NCBI RefSeq assembly: GCF_933775445.1
Contig: NC_065873.1
Span: forward strand, 26,102,001 to 26,166,000
Length of the DNA: 64,000 nt
Source: Argentina anserina
Taxonomy: Eukaryota; Streptophyta; Magnoliopsida; Rosales; Rosaceae
Direction: 5' to 3'
Shown: piece after piece, positions 31,450 to 41,796 of the stretch
Layout: each line of letters begins with the position of its first letter
How positions within the stretch are numbered: position 1 is the first letter of the stretch
The notes under the pieces: model-generated
What the model saw: only the letters and a program-made list of their open reading frames with translations
Told to the model about the DNA's origin: nothing
Database searches by the model: none
Position numbers and translations under genes: made by a program

Positions 31450-33875
31450 CGACCTTCACTCTCTCTCCCCGATCTCCGGCCTCCAGCTCTCCGTGGCCTG
31501 CACCGCCGACTCCATCAACCTTGCAAGCTCGACGCGGCCCCCCTCCAAGCAAGCCACAGCCTCCAGCGCCGACGTGAAGCTCCGATCGTCCCTCAAGAAA
31601 TCGAACCAGTCGGTCCGAACTCTCCGACGAGTTTCGGCACTCCCAAGGCCGAAATAGGTGAGGTTTCCATCAAATAGGATGTAGTGATGCTTGTTGTGTG
31701 ATTTTTGTGTTGTTTTTGGTTGGATTGATGGAGATTTGGAGGAGATCGGAGGGGGAGGAAAGGGGGGGAGACACCGTCGCGATGAGTGGCGCGTGTGAGG
31801 GCGTGGGTAGGCTAGGGGCGGCGTGAGGCCGTGGGGAAGGAGAGGGAAGGAAGAGGGTGGTTTTGGAGGCGGCGGTGGCGTGATACGCGCCGTGGTTAGC
31901 CTCGGCGCGTGGGCCCCACGCGCGGCCCGCCGGAGGTGGCGCGTGTGCCACACGCGCCGCCACGTGCGGCGGTGGGAACAGATTTGACAGAAGAGTATTT
32001 TGGTAATTTACTGTGTACGGTAAATGTAAATGTAATTTTTATTTACTACGGTAAATGTAATTAAATTTTACCTTCGGTAAATGTAAATATAAATTACTTT
32101 CAGTAAATGTAAAAAGTAATTTGTAAAAGGTAAATAGTAAATTTTATTTACTGAGATTGTATTTACATTTAAATCGTACGTATACGTACAGAAATACGTA
32201 TTAATATTTATACGTACAGAAATACGTATTAATATTTATACGTACAGAAATACGTATTAATATTTATACGTACATAAATACGTATATAATATTTATACGT
32301 ATAGAAATACGTATTAATATTTATACGTACAGAAATACATATGTAGTATTTATACGTACAGAAAATACTTATATAGTACTTATACGTACGGAATACGTAT
32401 TAATTGAGTATTGTACAGTAACCGTGAATAGTGAACAGTGAACAGTAACTTCGTAAAATCCAAAAATTGCTGAACAGTAATCGATTATTACTGTTTCGGC
32501 ATTTAAAGGTTTACGAAACGATTCTAAAATTCTTTTCTTATCTTTTCAAGGTGATCGTTAAATCGAGGAAAGGAATTATCATCAGGAATTGTGGAATTAC
32601 GCTCGAGTCGATAAGGTGAGTAAAATCTCACTGAATTACGAATCTACCCTCGTGGTGATTCAACATTTTTGCAAGTGTGTTTATCAAATGAATTACAACA
32701 TGTATATAATTTAGTGGACTACGTATATACAGTATAATGGTAATAAATACATATATATATATATATAGTTCATTAAATTACATACTGTTATTAATTCATT
32801 AAAAATAGTCATTTCGGTGACAGAAAAATTGTGCATGTGTGATTTTAATAGTATGATATGATGTGAGATTATTGTACGTAATTTTTCAGGCGTTTATGAA
32901 ATATGACATGTATAGGATATAGTGGACTATGTATATATTGTATAAATGGTAAATAAATACGAATATATATAGTTTGCTATATAATATACTGTTATGATTT
33001 TTATTATGGATATATCGTGAAAGTTTTAAAACGTACAATATGATGTGTGATTATTGTACATGATTTTATCACGAAGAATGTGAAATATTGTGATTTGTCT
33101 TCGGACGTGATGTGTGGTACAATATGATGTGAGATTATTGTACATGTTCGGCAAGTCGGAACCTAGCCTTTGGCCGGGCGAAAGTTACGATACAGTTAGA
33201 GCTCTAGTCTGTCTACCATAGTACTGCATGAAGGTAACGGGTGGTTATCTGCTCATGGGTACTCAGCTTGTTGTGGATGTTGGGTGGCGGGTGGTTACCC
33301 AACATCAGCGGTATACTAAGTGAGGGGTAACAGATGTGTACCAGCGCTCATTAGTTACCATTTTGTGAAAGTATTAGAGTAACCAGATGGGTTGCTCGTT
33401 TGCTCATGATTGTCATTATCCTGTGTTGATGTGGAGTTGTGTCTTTTATGAGACGAGAGCTATTTTAATATTTTACTCATACGAGCTGTAAAGCTTACCG
33501 GGTTTATGTTGCAATCCCGGTGCACCAATATCAATGGTGTAGGGGATACTTCCGCAGGTGCTGAGTAGTGGTGATTGTGTGACGACTCCGAAGACTCGAA
33601 GTCGATCGCATCCAGTCGTGGTGAGGTTCCAGCGTGGATTGTGTGTGAGATTTGTTGTGATTTTATTTGTGAGGTTGTTGTGAGGATTATACAATTCCAT
33701 TTGTTATATGTTGAATTATCTTTTGGGTTTGTAATAATCGGCTTGACTGAGTTATATTTTAAACTCAGATGTGATCCGCTGCGACATTTAAATGATTTCG
33801 ATTTATTTGAGATTATTTGTGTTTAACGACTTTAGAATTTTGAGTTTTTAGGCTCAAAATTTTGGGGTCGTTACA
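31022..33875. mobile_element. Solo LTR of a retrotransposon
   Basis: The 2854-bp insert starts TGTAATAACC and ends GGTCGTTACA (TG...CA with near-perfect terminal inverted repeat) and is flanked by GGCAT on both sides (31017-31021, 33876-33880), a 5-bp duplication as made by LTR-element integrase. Only one copy of each terminus is present, and no gag-pol coding is visible, so it is a solo LTR. A TATA box (gtataaaaagg) lies near 31349. It contains a CT microsatellite (31416-31447) and a 28-bp tandem repeat. Proline-rich minus-strand frames at 31456-31963 are composition artefacts of GC-rich DNA. Confidence 0.82.
32181..32400. repeat. 28-bp tandem repeat in the solo LTR
   Basis: Seven to eight copies of a unit built of cgtacagaaatacgtatt plus aatatttata follow each other with few changes. 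Just before it, 31990-32160 repeats the word cggtaaatgtaa. The unit is internally palindromic in its tacgta parts. Confidence 0.88.
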
Positions 33876-34057
33876 GGCATAACAAGGGTTTTACAAGACA
33901 CATGATGTGGATTGTGTAATAGGCTATCCGTTAGCTTAAATATATGTAGAATTTGAATCGTATCCAGTAAAGTACTAGCTTGTTCAATTAAGATTGTTTG
34001 TTCTTATAAGACTCAGTTATGATATGTTTGTTTTTCTATTATTTCTAGAGTTCCAGT

Positions 34058-34863
34058 TAGGGCTGGATTGGTTGGTATACCAGTCTTAATTTTCCAATAC
34101 CATATACCAACTAATATATATTTGGTATGAAAAATCCATAATTTATACTAACCAATAACGTTGGTATACCAATTAAGTGGTACGGTTGGTACGGTTGGTA
34201 ATGGGATTGTACCAACATATTTAAGGCCCATAAATTTAAATGCTAAATCCAAATAAATAATAACAAATAAGTGAAATAGAATAGAATTCCAAAGTCTTAT
34301 ATAACTTCAACCAAATTACCAAATACAAAGTCATAAATAGAAAGCCAACGTCCAAATAGTCAAACTGTTAAAGTACTTATAAATTCTCAAAACAATTGAA
34401 AAAATAAATGATAGGTTTAAATGCGATATATGTTGACATGCTGTAAGCAGTGATGGTGCTACTGATAAGTCTAAGCATTTGTACTTGAGAATTCGATTGA
34501 ATCGATTCATTCATAATTAAAAAAAAATGAAGACGAGAAAAAGAGTGTACTTGAGAAAAAAACTCAAAGAGATTAGATTAAGGTTAGTAGATTTATATGG
34601 TTTGGATTTATTTTTCAATAAATCTACGGTTGAAATTTAAAGATATATATCTATATATATTTTTAATTAAATAATTTAATATAATATAAGTTGGTAGGTA
34701 CGATATACCATGGTATATGAAAAATCTATACCATATACCTACCATATTTTAAATGTTGGTACGGTATATTATACCATATACCGTGTATTTGGTATACTAA
34801 CGTATTTGGTACGGTTGATACACAAATTGGTTGGGATAGTTTTATATACCATTGTCACCTCTA
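34058..34863. mobile_element. hAT-like MITE with an exact 8-bp TSD
   Basis: The 806-bp element is flanked by gttccagt at 34050-34057 and 34864-34871, a perfect 8-bp duplication as in hAT. Ends are TAGGGCTGG and, inward from the right, TAGAGGTGA. The interior repeats the words ggtatacca and taccatatacc many times on both sides. No coding capacity. Confidence 0.85.
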
Positions 34864-35819
34864 GTTCCAGTAGGGTTAGGCCAATGAGTTCTGAATTGCT
34901 TGCATTTAAAATATCATGTTTTGTATTCTTCATTACTTCACTTCATTATAGTGAGCTTTTGTTATCATGTGTGTATTTTATATTCTATGATTCACTTGTG
35001 TTAATTTTTGTAATTCAAGAACTCTGAATTTCTCGCTTTATTTAAAAGTGTTAAGCAAGTTTTCAATAAGAAAGTAAAAGTTAAAATAATAATAAAAAAA
35101 AGTGATAGAAAAAATAGAAAATTAAAAATTTATAGAGAAAATATAAATATATTAAAAGTGAAAAACGATTGAAATCATTTGATGTCTAAAATTGTCACTG
35201 TGATGTTTAAAAAATAAGTTAGTTTAAATTTACCCAAACACTATGTACAACTTATGTCATCAAAAGTCATTTATAATGAATCAGTTTACCAAACAGTTAA
35301 CTACTTAACTTATCAATAACTTATTCTCATAAACAATTATAAGTCACGTCTGGCGGCAAACACAAACTTAATTTGTCCACTCCATTAATAAGTCAATGCG
35401 AGTTAATTTATTCTTTAAGAACGAAGATCAATCCGAGTGATATATAATAACGTCGGCAATATCGACTGGGAATATCCCATCTCATTCTTCATCAATGTGA
35501 TTTGCAAGTGCGCGCATATGCATTGGCAGTATATGTACGTCCACACATTCTTAGATGGCCTAGGAATTATAATACTCTTGTTGGGTTTCTGACTTTCTGT
35601 CTTGTCTTCTGCTTAGTGTCCTTATTACTGTGTTATCTCTTAGCTGACGATTTATTCGAGCTATTTATAATATTAACCTATAATGTTTGACGTGAAAAGC
35701 ATAACCTATAAAGTATAATGTTTCATTAAGCTAGTTTTAACGAAGGTACTGTTATATAAAGATTATTACGTATATAACGAACTTGGCCCAACTTAACTGT
35801 ACCAAAGGAAAGACACGGG

Positions 35820-37553
35820 TAGGGGTGTTAATTGAAAACCGAAAACCGAAAAAAAATCGTACCATAATTGAAATATAACCGAAAAAAACCGAAGAAAAAA
35901 AAAACCGCACCAAATCGCAAAAAAAAACGCACCAAACTGAAATATTTGGTGTGGTTTTAGTTTGGGATGTTTGGAAACCGAAACCGAACCGAAAAACCGA
36001 ATATATATATATTATAAAGAAATTATATTATTTATAGATATATTTAATATACATAATTAAATATGTTATCGATCGAGACCCAAACTTTATCAAAATTCGG
36101 TGAATTTTTTACTATATATGTATTTATATATGCTGATCACATCCGACGGTCGAAATTTAATAATTTGAATTTTAGACATTGGAACCACAACATGCCTACT
36201 AATGTGGTATAACTTGTTTAGTGGCTTTTTGCAAATGTATGCATTTGTGAAGCAACTATATATTATAAATAGAATTTTACAAATATGTCCACATGATGCG
36301 TTACATATTGTGAAATATGGTTATGGTAAAAAAATCACATATTTTCGATAACGTTTGTGTCCCGATCGAGGCGGTCAACCCTTTTTACGCTTTTTATCCC
36401 CTATGGGCCTATGGGTAGCCCTATCCTTGAAAGGTAAAATTTTTGAAAATTTTACACGAGCTGCTACATCACATATATATGAGAGTGTGTGCGTGAAAGA
36501 ATCTACCAAAACTAGTCAAGAACGAGGGGGTAAGAACAAATTCACACTTAATTATATGAAATTAAGTTAATGTTGACCACGTCGATCGAGACCCAAATTT
36601 TATCAAAATTAGATAAATTTCTTACCATATCCGTATTTAAATATGCTGATCACATCTGACGGTCAAAATTTAATATTTTGAATTTTAGACATTGGAACCA
36701 CAACATGCCTACTAATGTGGTATAACTTGTTTAGTGGTTTTTTTACAAATGCATGCATTTGTGAAGTAACTATATATTATAAATAGAATTTTGCAAATAT
36801 GTCTGCATGATGCGTTACGTATAGTGAAATATTGTTGTGGTAAAAAAATCATATATTTTCGATAACGTTTGTGTCCCGATCAAGGCGGTCAACCGTTTTT
36901 TACGCTTATTATCCCCTATGGGCCTATTGGTAGTTTTATCCCTGGAAGGTAAAATTTTTGAAAATTTTACACGAGCTGCTACATCACATATATGTGAGAG
37001 TGTGTGCGTGAAAGAATCCACCAAAACTAGTCAAGAAGGAGGGGGTAAGAACGAATTCACACTTAATTAGATGAAATTAAGTTAATGTTGACCACATCGA
37101 TCGAGACCCAAATTTTATCAAAATTAGATGAATTTTTTACCATATCCGTATTTAAATATGCTGATCACATCTGACGGTCAAAATTTAATATTTTGAATTT
37201 TAGACATTGGAACCACAACATGCCTACTAATGTGGTATAACTTGTTTAGTGGCTTTTTACAATTGTATGCATTTGTGAAGCAACTATATCTTGTAAATAG
37301 AATTTTGCAAATATGTCCGCATGTTCTTTTTATTTCGTTAAGAATCAAGTAGATAGATAAGGAAAGAAACTCCGATTTTTTTTACAAAATAACTGAAAGA
37401 AAAACCGATATAAACCAGAGAAAAACCAAACCGAACCAAACCGAACACAATTGATTTTTGAAAAAAAAGTGAAAAACCAAACCGAATAAATAGAACGGTT
37501 TGGTGTTCAGTATCACCTATAAACCGCACCATTGACACCGATTAACACCCCTA
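35820..37553. mobile_element. hAT-like element with internal 514-bp tandem repeats
   Basis: Perfect 13-bp terminal inverted repeats TAGGGGTGTTAAT...ATTAACACCCCTA are flanked by an exact 8-bp duplication gacacggg (35812-35819, 37554-37561). Just inside each end is a stretch of aaccgaaa words (35836-36000) or its complement (37365-37530). The middle, 36071-37325, is a direct tandem repeat. It encodes no transposase; the repeated short frames (36355-36570, 36837-37070) are one non-coding sequence seen twice. Confidence 0.92.
36071..37325. repeat. 514-bp tandem repeat, about 2.4 copies
   Basis: The landmark gatcgagaccc occurs at 36071, 36584 and 37099, spacings of 513 and 515 bp. Copies one and two are complete and highly similar. 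Copy three stops after about 230 bp, near tatgtccgcatg. Each full copy contains acgtttgtgtcccgatc, gagctgctacatcacatat and an ..agtgtgtgcgtgaaagaatc block. Confidence 0.93.
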
Positions 37554-37561
37554 GACACGGG

Positions 37562-38110
37562 ACAAAATGGGGCGGGACGAGGCTCATTTCACGTCTCGTC
37601 TCACTTTTTTGAATCGGGACGGGATCGAGACGGTACGAGAGTTTTTAAGAATGCATCACACTCGAGATTAATCTCGGTTGAGACGGGACGAGATCGGGAC
37701 GGGACGGGACAAATCACACCTTCCTATGAAGTTAAATAAAAACCTATATTTTTACTTTTTCATTAACAAAGTAACATTCAATAATGAAATTTTAACAAAA
37801 AAATGCATATTATGTTCAAAATATTATAATATACCATTATTATTTGAGTTGATATAATTTTAGAGTTAATAAGAACATAAATTAGTTTCATTTTGATACA
37901 AATATATAAGAATTTTTATGTTTTCATTAAAGGTGGGACGAGACGAAACGGGATAGAAATTATTCGTCCCACGCCCCATCCCACTATTATGAAATGGGAC
38001 GGGATCGGGACGGGACGAACGTTTTTAGACCTCCGTCCCATCTCGTCTCTATGAATTTCAGGAAGAAATCGGGACGGAATCGGGATTTTCATTTTTTATA
38101 CCCACCCCTA
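37562..38110. mobile_element. GGGACG-rich hAT-like element, copy B (inverted)
   Basis: In reverse orientation this repeats copy A at 27543-28145: its right end reads tacccacccctA (TAGGGGTGGGTA inward), followed by matching blocks such as ctgaaattcatagaga and tttcataatagtggga. Its left part is interrupted at the border by the 1734-bp hAT-like element, so bases just left of 35812 may also belong to it. Confidence 0.75.
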
Positions 38111-39063
38111 CTCCGTACCTTAAGCAGTACTTCGAACTCAATTACGTACAAGTCGTAGAGCAAAGCTATATATTTATTTCTCTAGAGTGTTTGCATGCAT
38201 CTTGTTTGCATGAGAATAAAATATAGAATTGGAAGAATAAATGTAAAATTAGTCTTGTTGTATTCGCTTACAAGGTACTGTAGACTAATTCTGCTCGTAT
38301 AAAATAGTTTTTTATGGTACACTTCACGTATTTGTACATCAAAGGTTCTGTAGACTAACTCTCTGCTCGTATAAATTAGCTTGAACTTCTAACCTAGTTT
38401 TTGTTTATTTGATGATGGAAATACATGGAATGAAAAAAAACAACAAAATTACTAAGAGAAATTAAACTAACCCAATTATTAGTTCATCAATGCATGACGT
38501 TCAAAATAAAATAAAATATTATTATAAAGAGAACCCACTTTGTTTGTGAAATAACATAAATAACCTCGATTATAGTTTAATTTTAAACAGATTTTAATAT
38601 ACGAAGGTTATATTATGATAAATTGAAAAATAATGAATAAAAATAAATAAATCAGAAAATGAAGAAAATTGTTTTTAACTCCCATTTCACTATCAACTAC
38701 ACAATAACTTCCCATTATCTATACACCTTCCACTTTTTTTGTATAAATAAAAATGAAACAAAAAACTGATTCGCACGTGAATGTGTAATAAGACTGGTAT
38801 ATATATAACCAACTTATCTACTTGATGTATCAATGTGTCAGTAATAAATTTCACTCACAGAGTGGACAAGAATAAGATTAGAAACTTAGTCAAAGAACTT
38901 TGATATGTTTGGTCAGTTTGGATGATAGCTGTTGCATTTCTTTATTCCGGGCCTCTTGGCCTCATCCAAGCAGAGCTCGGTCATGACCCAAATTTGTTGG
39001 ACCCTGTCTTCTAAAGTTCTAAAGGGATCAGAGCAAAAGAAAGGCTGATTGATGCATGGCTAC
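38111..39063. other. AT-rich intergenic DNA, nothing recognised
   Basis: About 950 bp without a convincing gene or clear element ends. A short near-repeat (ttctgctcgtataaa at about 38288, tctgctcgtataaatt at about 38361) is the only internal structure I noticed. Confidence 0.5.
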
Positions 39064-39066
39064 TTA

Positions 39067-39818
39067 GAGCATCCAGCGGTGGTGTCAAAATCCACCGTGG
39101 AGCTTCAATGGTAAGATTTGACTGTTTTCCTCCTCTCCAATCCAGCCTTCAATTCCACAATGGAAGACAGTTCGGGGTTCAGGCTGCCAAATTTGACAAC
39201 CTCCAAGCCTGGGGTCTTTTCCTTTTTTATTGTTTCTTCGTTTTGGCTCATTCTCGCTCTTGGTCGTCTTGCATCTTCGCATAGTACCAAACTCCAGAGT
39301 ACAAATCCTCACAAGCAACCCATTGGAGATAGGATTTGGTTTGTAGTTTACTGGATAGAAATGAGTATGTGAATAACCGAATGAAATTGTATGGAGATTT
39401 TGCTGGGTGGGTGAGTTTTCTCTAGATTTTGTTGTTCAAGAACATGCCCATAACCATTAGAGAAAACTTCCAATGTGATCTGCCATGACCCAATTACTTA
39501 AAGTCTTAAAGCCAAACAAATTTAATCATATTAGGGTAGCAATTGATCTCACTGAGATAAGGTACATTCTAACATAATTGCAGAAAGAAATGAAGGGACG
39601 AAGAAAGAAAGAGTGTTTTGGGTTTTGGAGATGAGGATGAAGAAAGAGAAAAAGCTCTCTTTTTATCTTTGATATAACATAAATTTTTTTTTTCAAAAAA
39701 AAAAATGTTCAAATCTAACCATCGGATTGGAGTGAAATTTTGTCAAAAATAACAATGCTCTATCAGCAGCCAAATTTAAAATTTGACAATTTTTTTTACT
39801 CTCCTACTGGAGATGCTC
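39067..39818. mobile_element. Tourist-like (PIF/Harbinger) MITE
   Basis: The 752-bp element is flanked by TTA on both sides (39064-39066, 39819-39821). Its ends are GAGCATCCAGCGGTGG and, inward from the right, GAGCATCTCCAGTAGG, which share GAGCATC with the full Harbinger element at 22082. No complete gene inside; open frames of up to 84 codons at 39105-39372 overlap on both strands and show no domain. Confidence 0.82.
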
Positions 39819-39821
39819 TTA

Positions 39822-41796
39822 ATTTCCTCAAGAACCTTGTAGATTCTGCTTGTCAATTCGAATCTTAACCTCTAGCTTTACATTCCCAGGCCCTGCACAT
39901 ATCAATCTTCTTCCAGTTATTTTACGAATACGAGATAAATACACAGTTTTCGGCTAGCAAAACCATATACGTACTCAGCTCATTATAAATTTATAATTAA
40001 CTTTTCATATTTCAGTAAGGCCAATCTACTGCTATTCTGAAACCTCTTTGATTATTAAATTTTGGTATTGAAAACAAATTCTTCCGATTACACTTGTGAA
40101 TAGAAATTATTGCTAGCTAGAGAATTCGAGAAAAAAGGTCACATCGAGGAGAACCCTCAAGTCTCCGCTGCATTATAAGGATGAACAAATGGCAAGTTTC
40201 CAAAATTCGCAGGCACTTGCCTGCACGTCAAGTACCCAAAAAGCACGACGGACCACTTGATCAGCTTTATTTCTTATTCAAAATTCGCATGGTTTCCACT
40301 ATCCTAAAGAAAGCCGGCTTTGAAAATTAGTCATTATGTTTCAAGGTATCTTTAGGAATTTTTTTATCAACACTATAGGAAATTAGTACTAAAATACTCG
40401 GAACATGCATGATAGATGTTTATAACGTTTTTGACTTATTATAACCGGTGGACCTTGAAGACCAAAAAAAGAAGAAGAAGAAGGTAATGATCTTAGAAGT
40501 AATGGAGTCCCATTATGCTGTGTATCGAACGAAATATTTGAAACTGGTATTGGCTGAGAGGAATTGTCCAAATACAGTAATATATAACTAGCAATCATCA
40601 TCCACCTACGTGTGTGGGTAAATAAAGTGGGAAATTATCCGCAAATGAATTTTTTTTTTTCAGATTCAGATTTTAATTTTATATTCTTATCTATAAATTA
40701 TATAATTTTATTTTCAAATAACATACGGTGAAAAAATATTAATTTAATTTCACATACGTTTTAATTGAAAAAGCATGTTTCAGCTATTAATAGTATAAAT
40801 ATATGACGCTTTTATTTTCTAATCGTTATATTTTAATGAACAAAACGTGTTATCAGTAATGTAACAAAAAAAAAACTTGTTATCAGTAAAGATTAAACTG
40901 TGTTTTTACATTATATATCACAAACATTTTCAACTATCTTACTACAAGTTTGTTTGATCTAATAAATTGTCCCAAGACTTGTATGATAATTAGTATTACT
41001 CAGTAAATTCACATTCGAATTCCATGTGTTTTGAACATTGCGTTGAGTATGAACTTGATAAAAACGTTAGTTTGTATCCTCTCTGTTTTTTTTTGTTTTC
41101 TGGTCGCGAATGGAGGATTTAATTTCTCTTTCTCCAAAATGATCTGAAATGAATTTTTTTTCCCATGTGATCTCCATAACCACAGACCGTAGTACAGACA
41201 CATTTTAGAAAAGAAGAGAACAAATTACCCTCATTATTATTGGGGTCGTTCTCAGAAACATGCAAAAGTAATGGGGCCAATATTCTATTTCCACATTTCC
41301 ACCAGCCCTTTTTCATATTCCCCATCGTCCACATGCCCCTAACGCGAATCCCGTTCACCGTCCAATCACGCGCCATTATTTTATAAACTTAACGCGGCTA
41401 AAAAAAACACATATTTTAAGCAGCCTCCCACGCGCCCCCTAAGCACTCGCAGACTGCGTAGCCTTGGCCGTTTTAACCACAGCAAGAACGAAGAAGAAGA
41501 AGACCGAGTCCGGTTTTTCAAAGGTCAATACCGGTCGTTTGATCCTTCTCGTAAATTTGACGGTACCAATCAAAAGCTTGAGTCGTCACATTTCTACGAG
41601 AGAGAGCTTTTGAATATTATTGCTCGATTCAAAGGTTGAGTTGGATTTAGTAAAAGTTTGTGTGCGAGTTTGTTTGATTTAATCTCGCGGTGTGCTTATT
41701 GCTCTGGTTTTGTGTGCGTGGATTATATAGTGTTGGTTGAAGAAGACGAAGAAGAAGAAGAAGTGCCCAAGAGGTTTGGTTTGGGCGAAGAAGAAG
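39822..41796 (+). promoter_or_regulatory. Intergenic DNA and upstream region of the Ca2+-ATPase gene
   Basis: Mostly AT-rich DNA without genes. A small tandem duplication (gttatcagtaa at about 40850 and 40881) flanks a poly-A run. From about 41400 the sequence changes to a transcribed-leader type, with gaagaagaag runs at 41488-41505 and 41737-41765 just before the ATG. Confidence 0.5.

Larger units (their letters stand above)
29763..35369. mobile_element. Outer TIR element, heavily nested
   Basis: The left end (aggttgcgttggcgg, then aacttataagttga and gtttggtaaa) matches, in inverted orientation, the right end (read inward: gtttgtgtttgccgcc, then ataagttaagtag and gtttggtaaac). The similarity covers about 70 bp. 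Removing the solo LTR and the hAT-like MITE inside leaves about 1.9 kb. The interior contains a GC-rich, exon-like stretch (30030-30175) and a 58-aa open frame. I could not find a clear target duplication, so the superfamily (hAT or Mutator) is open. Confidence 0.55.

Noticed and set aside
31456..31963. Proline/arginine-rich open frames of 165 and 97 aa on the minus strand
   Set aside because: They lie in GC-rich, CT-repeat DNA of the solo LTR, in two overlapping frames, with no domain. Composition artefact.
32181..32400. Regular repeats that might suggest a CRISPR array
   Set aside because: The units are directly tandem without unique spacers and the DNA is a plant nuclear LTR.
36355..37070. 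Two similar short ORFs (71 and 77 aa)
   Set aside because: They are the same non-coding 514-bp repeat read twice, with frame-changing differences.
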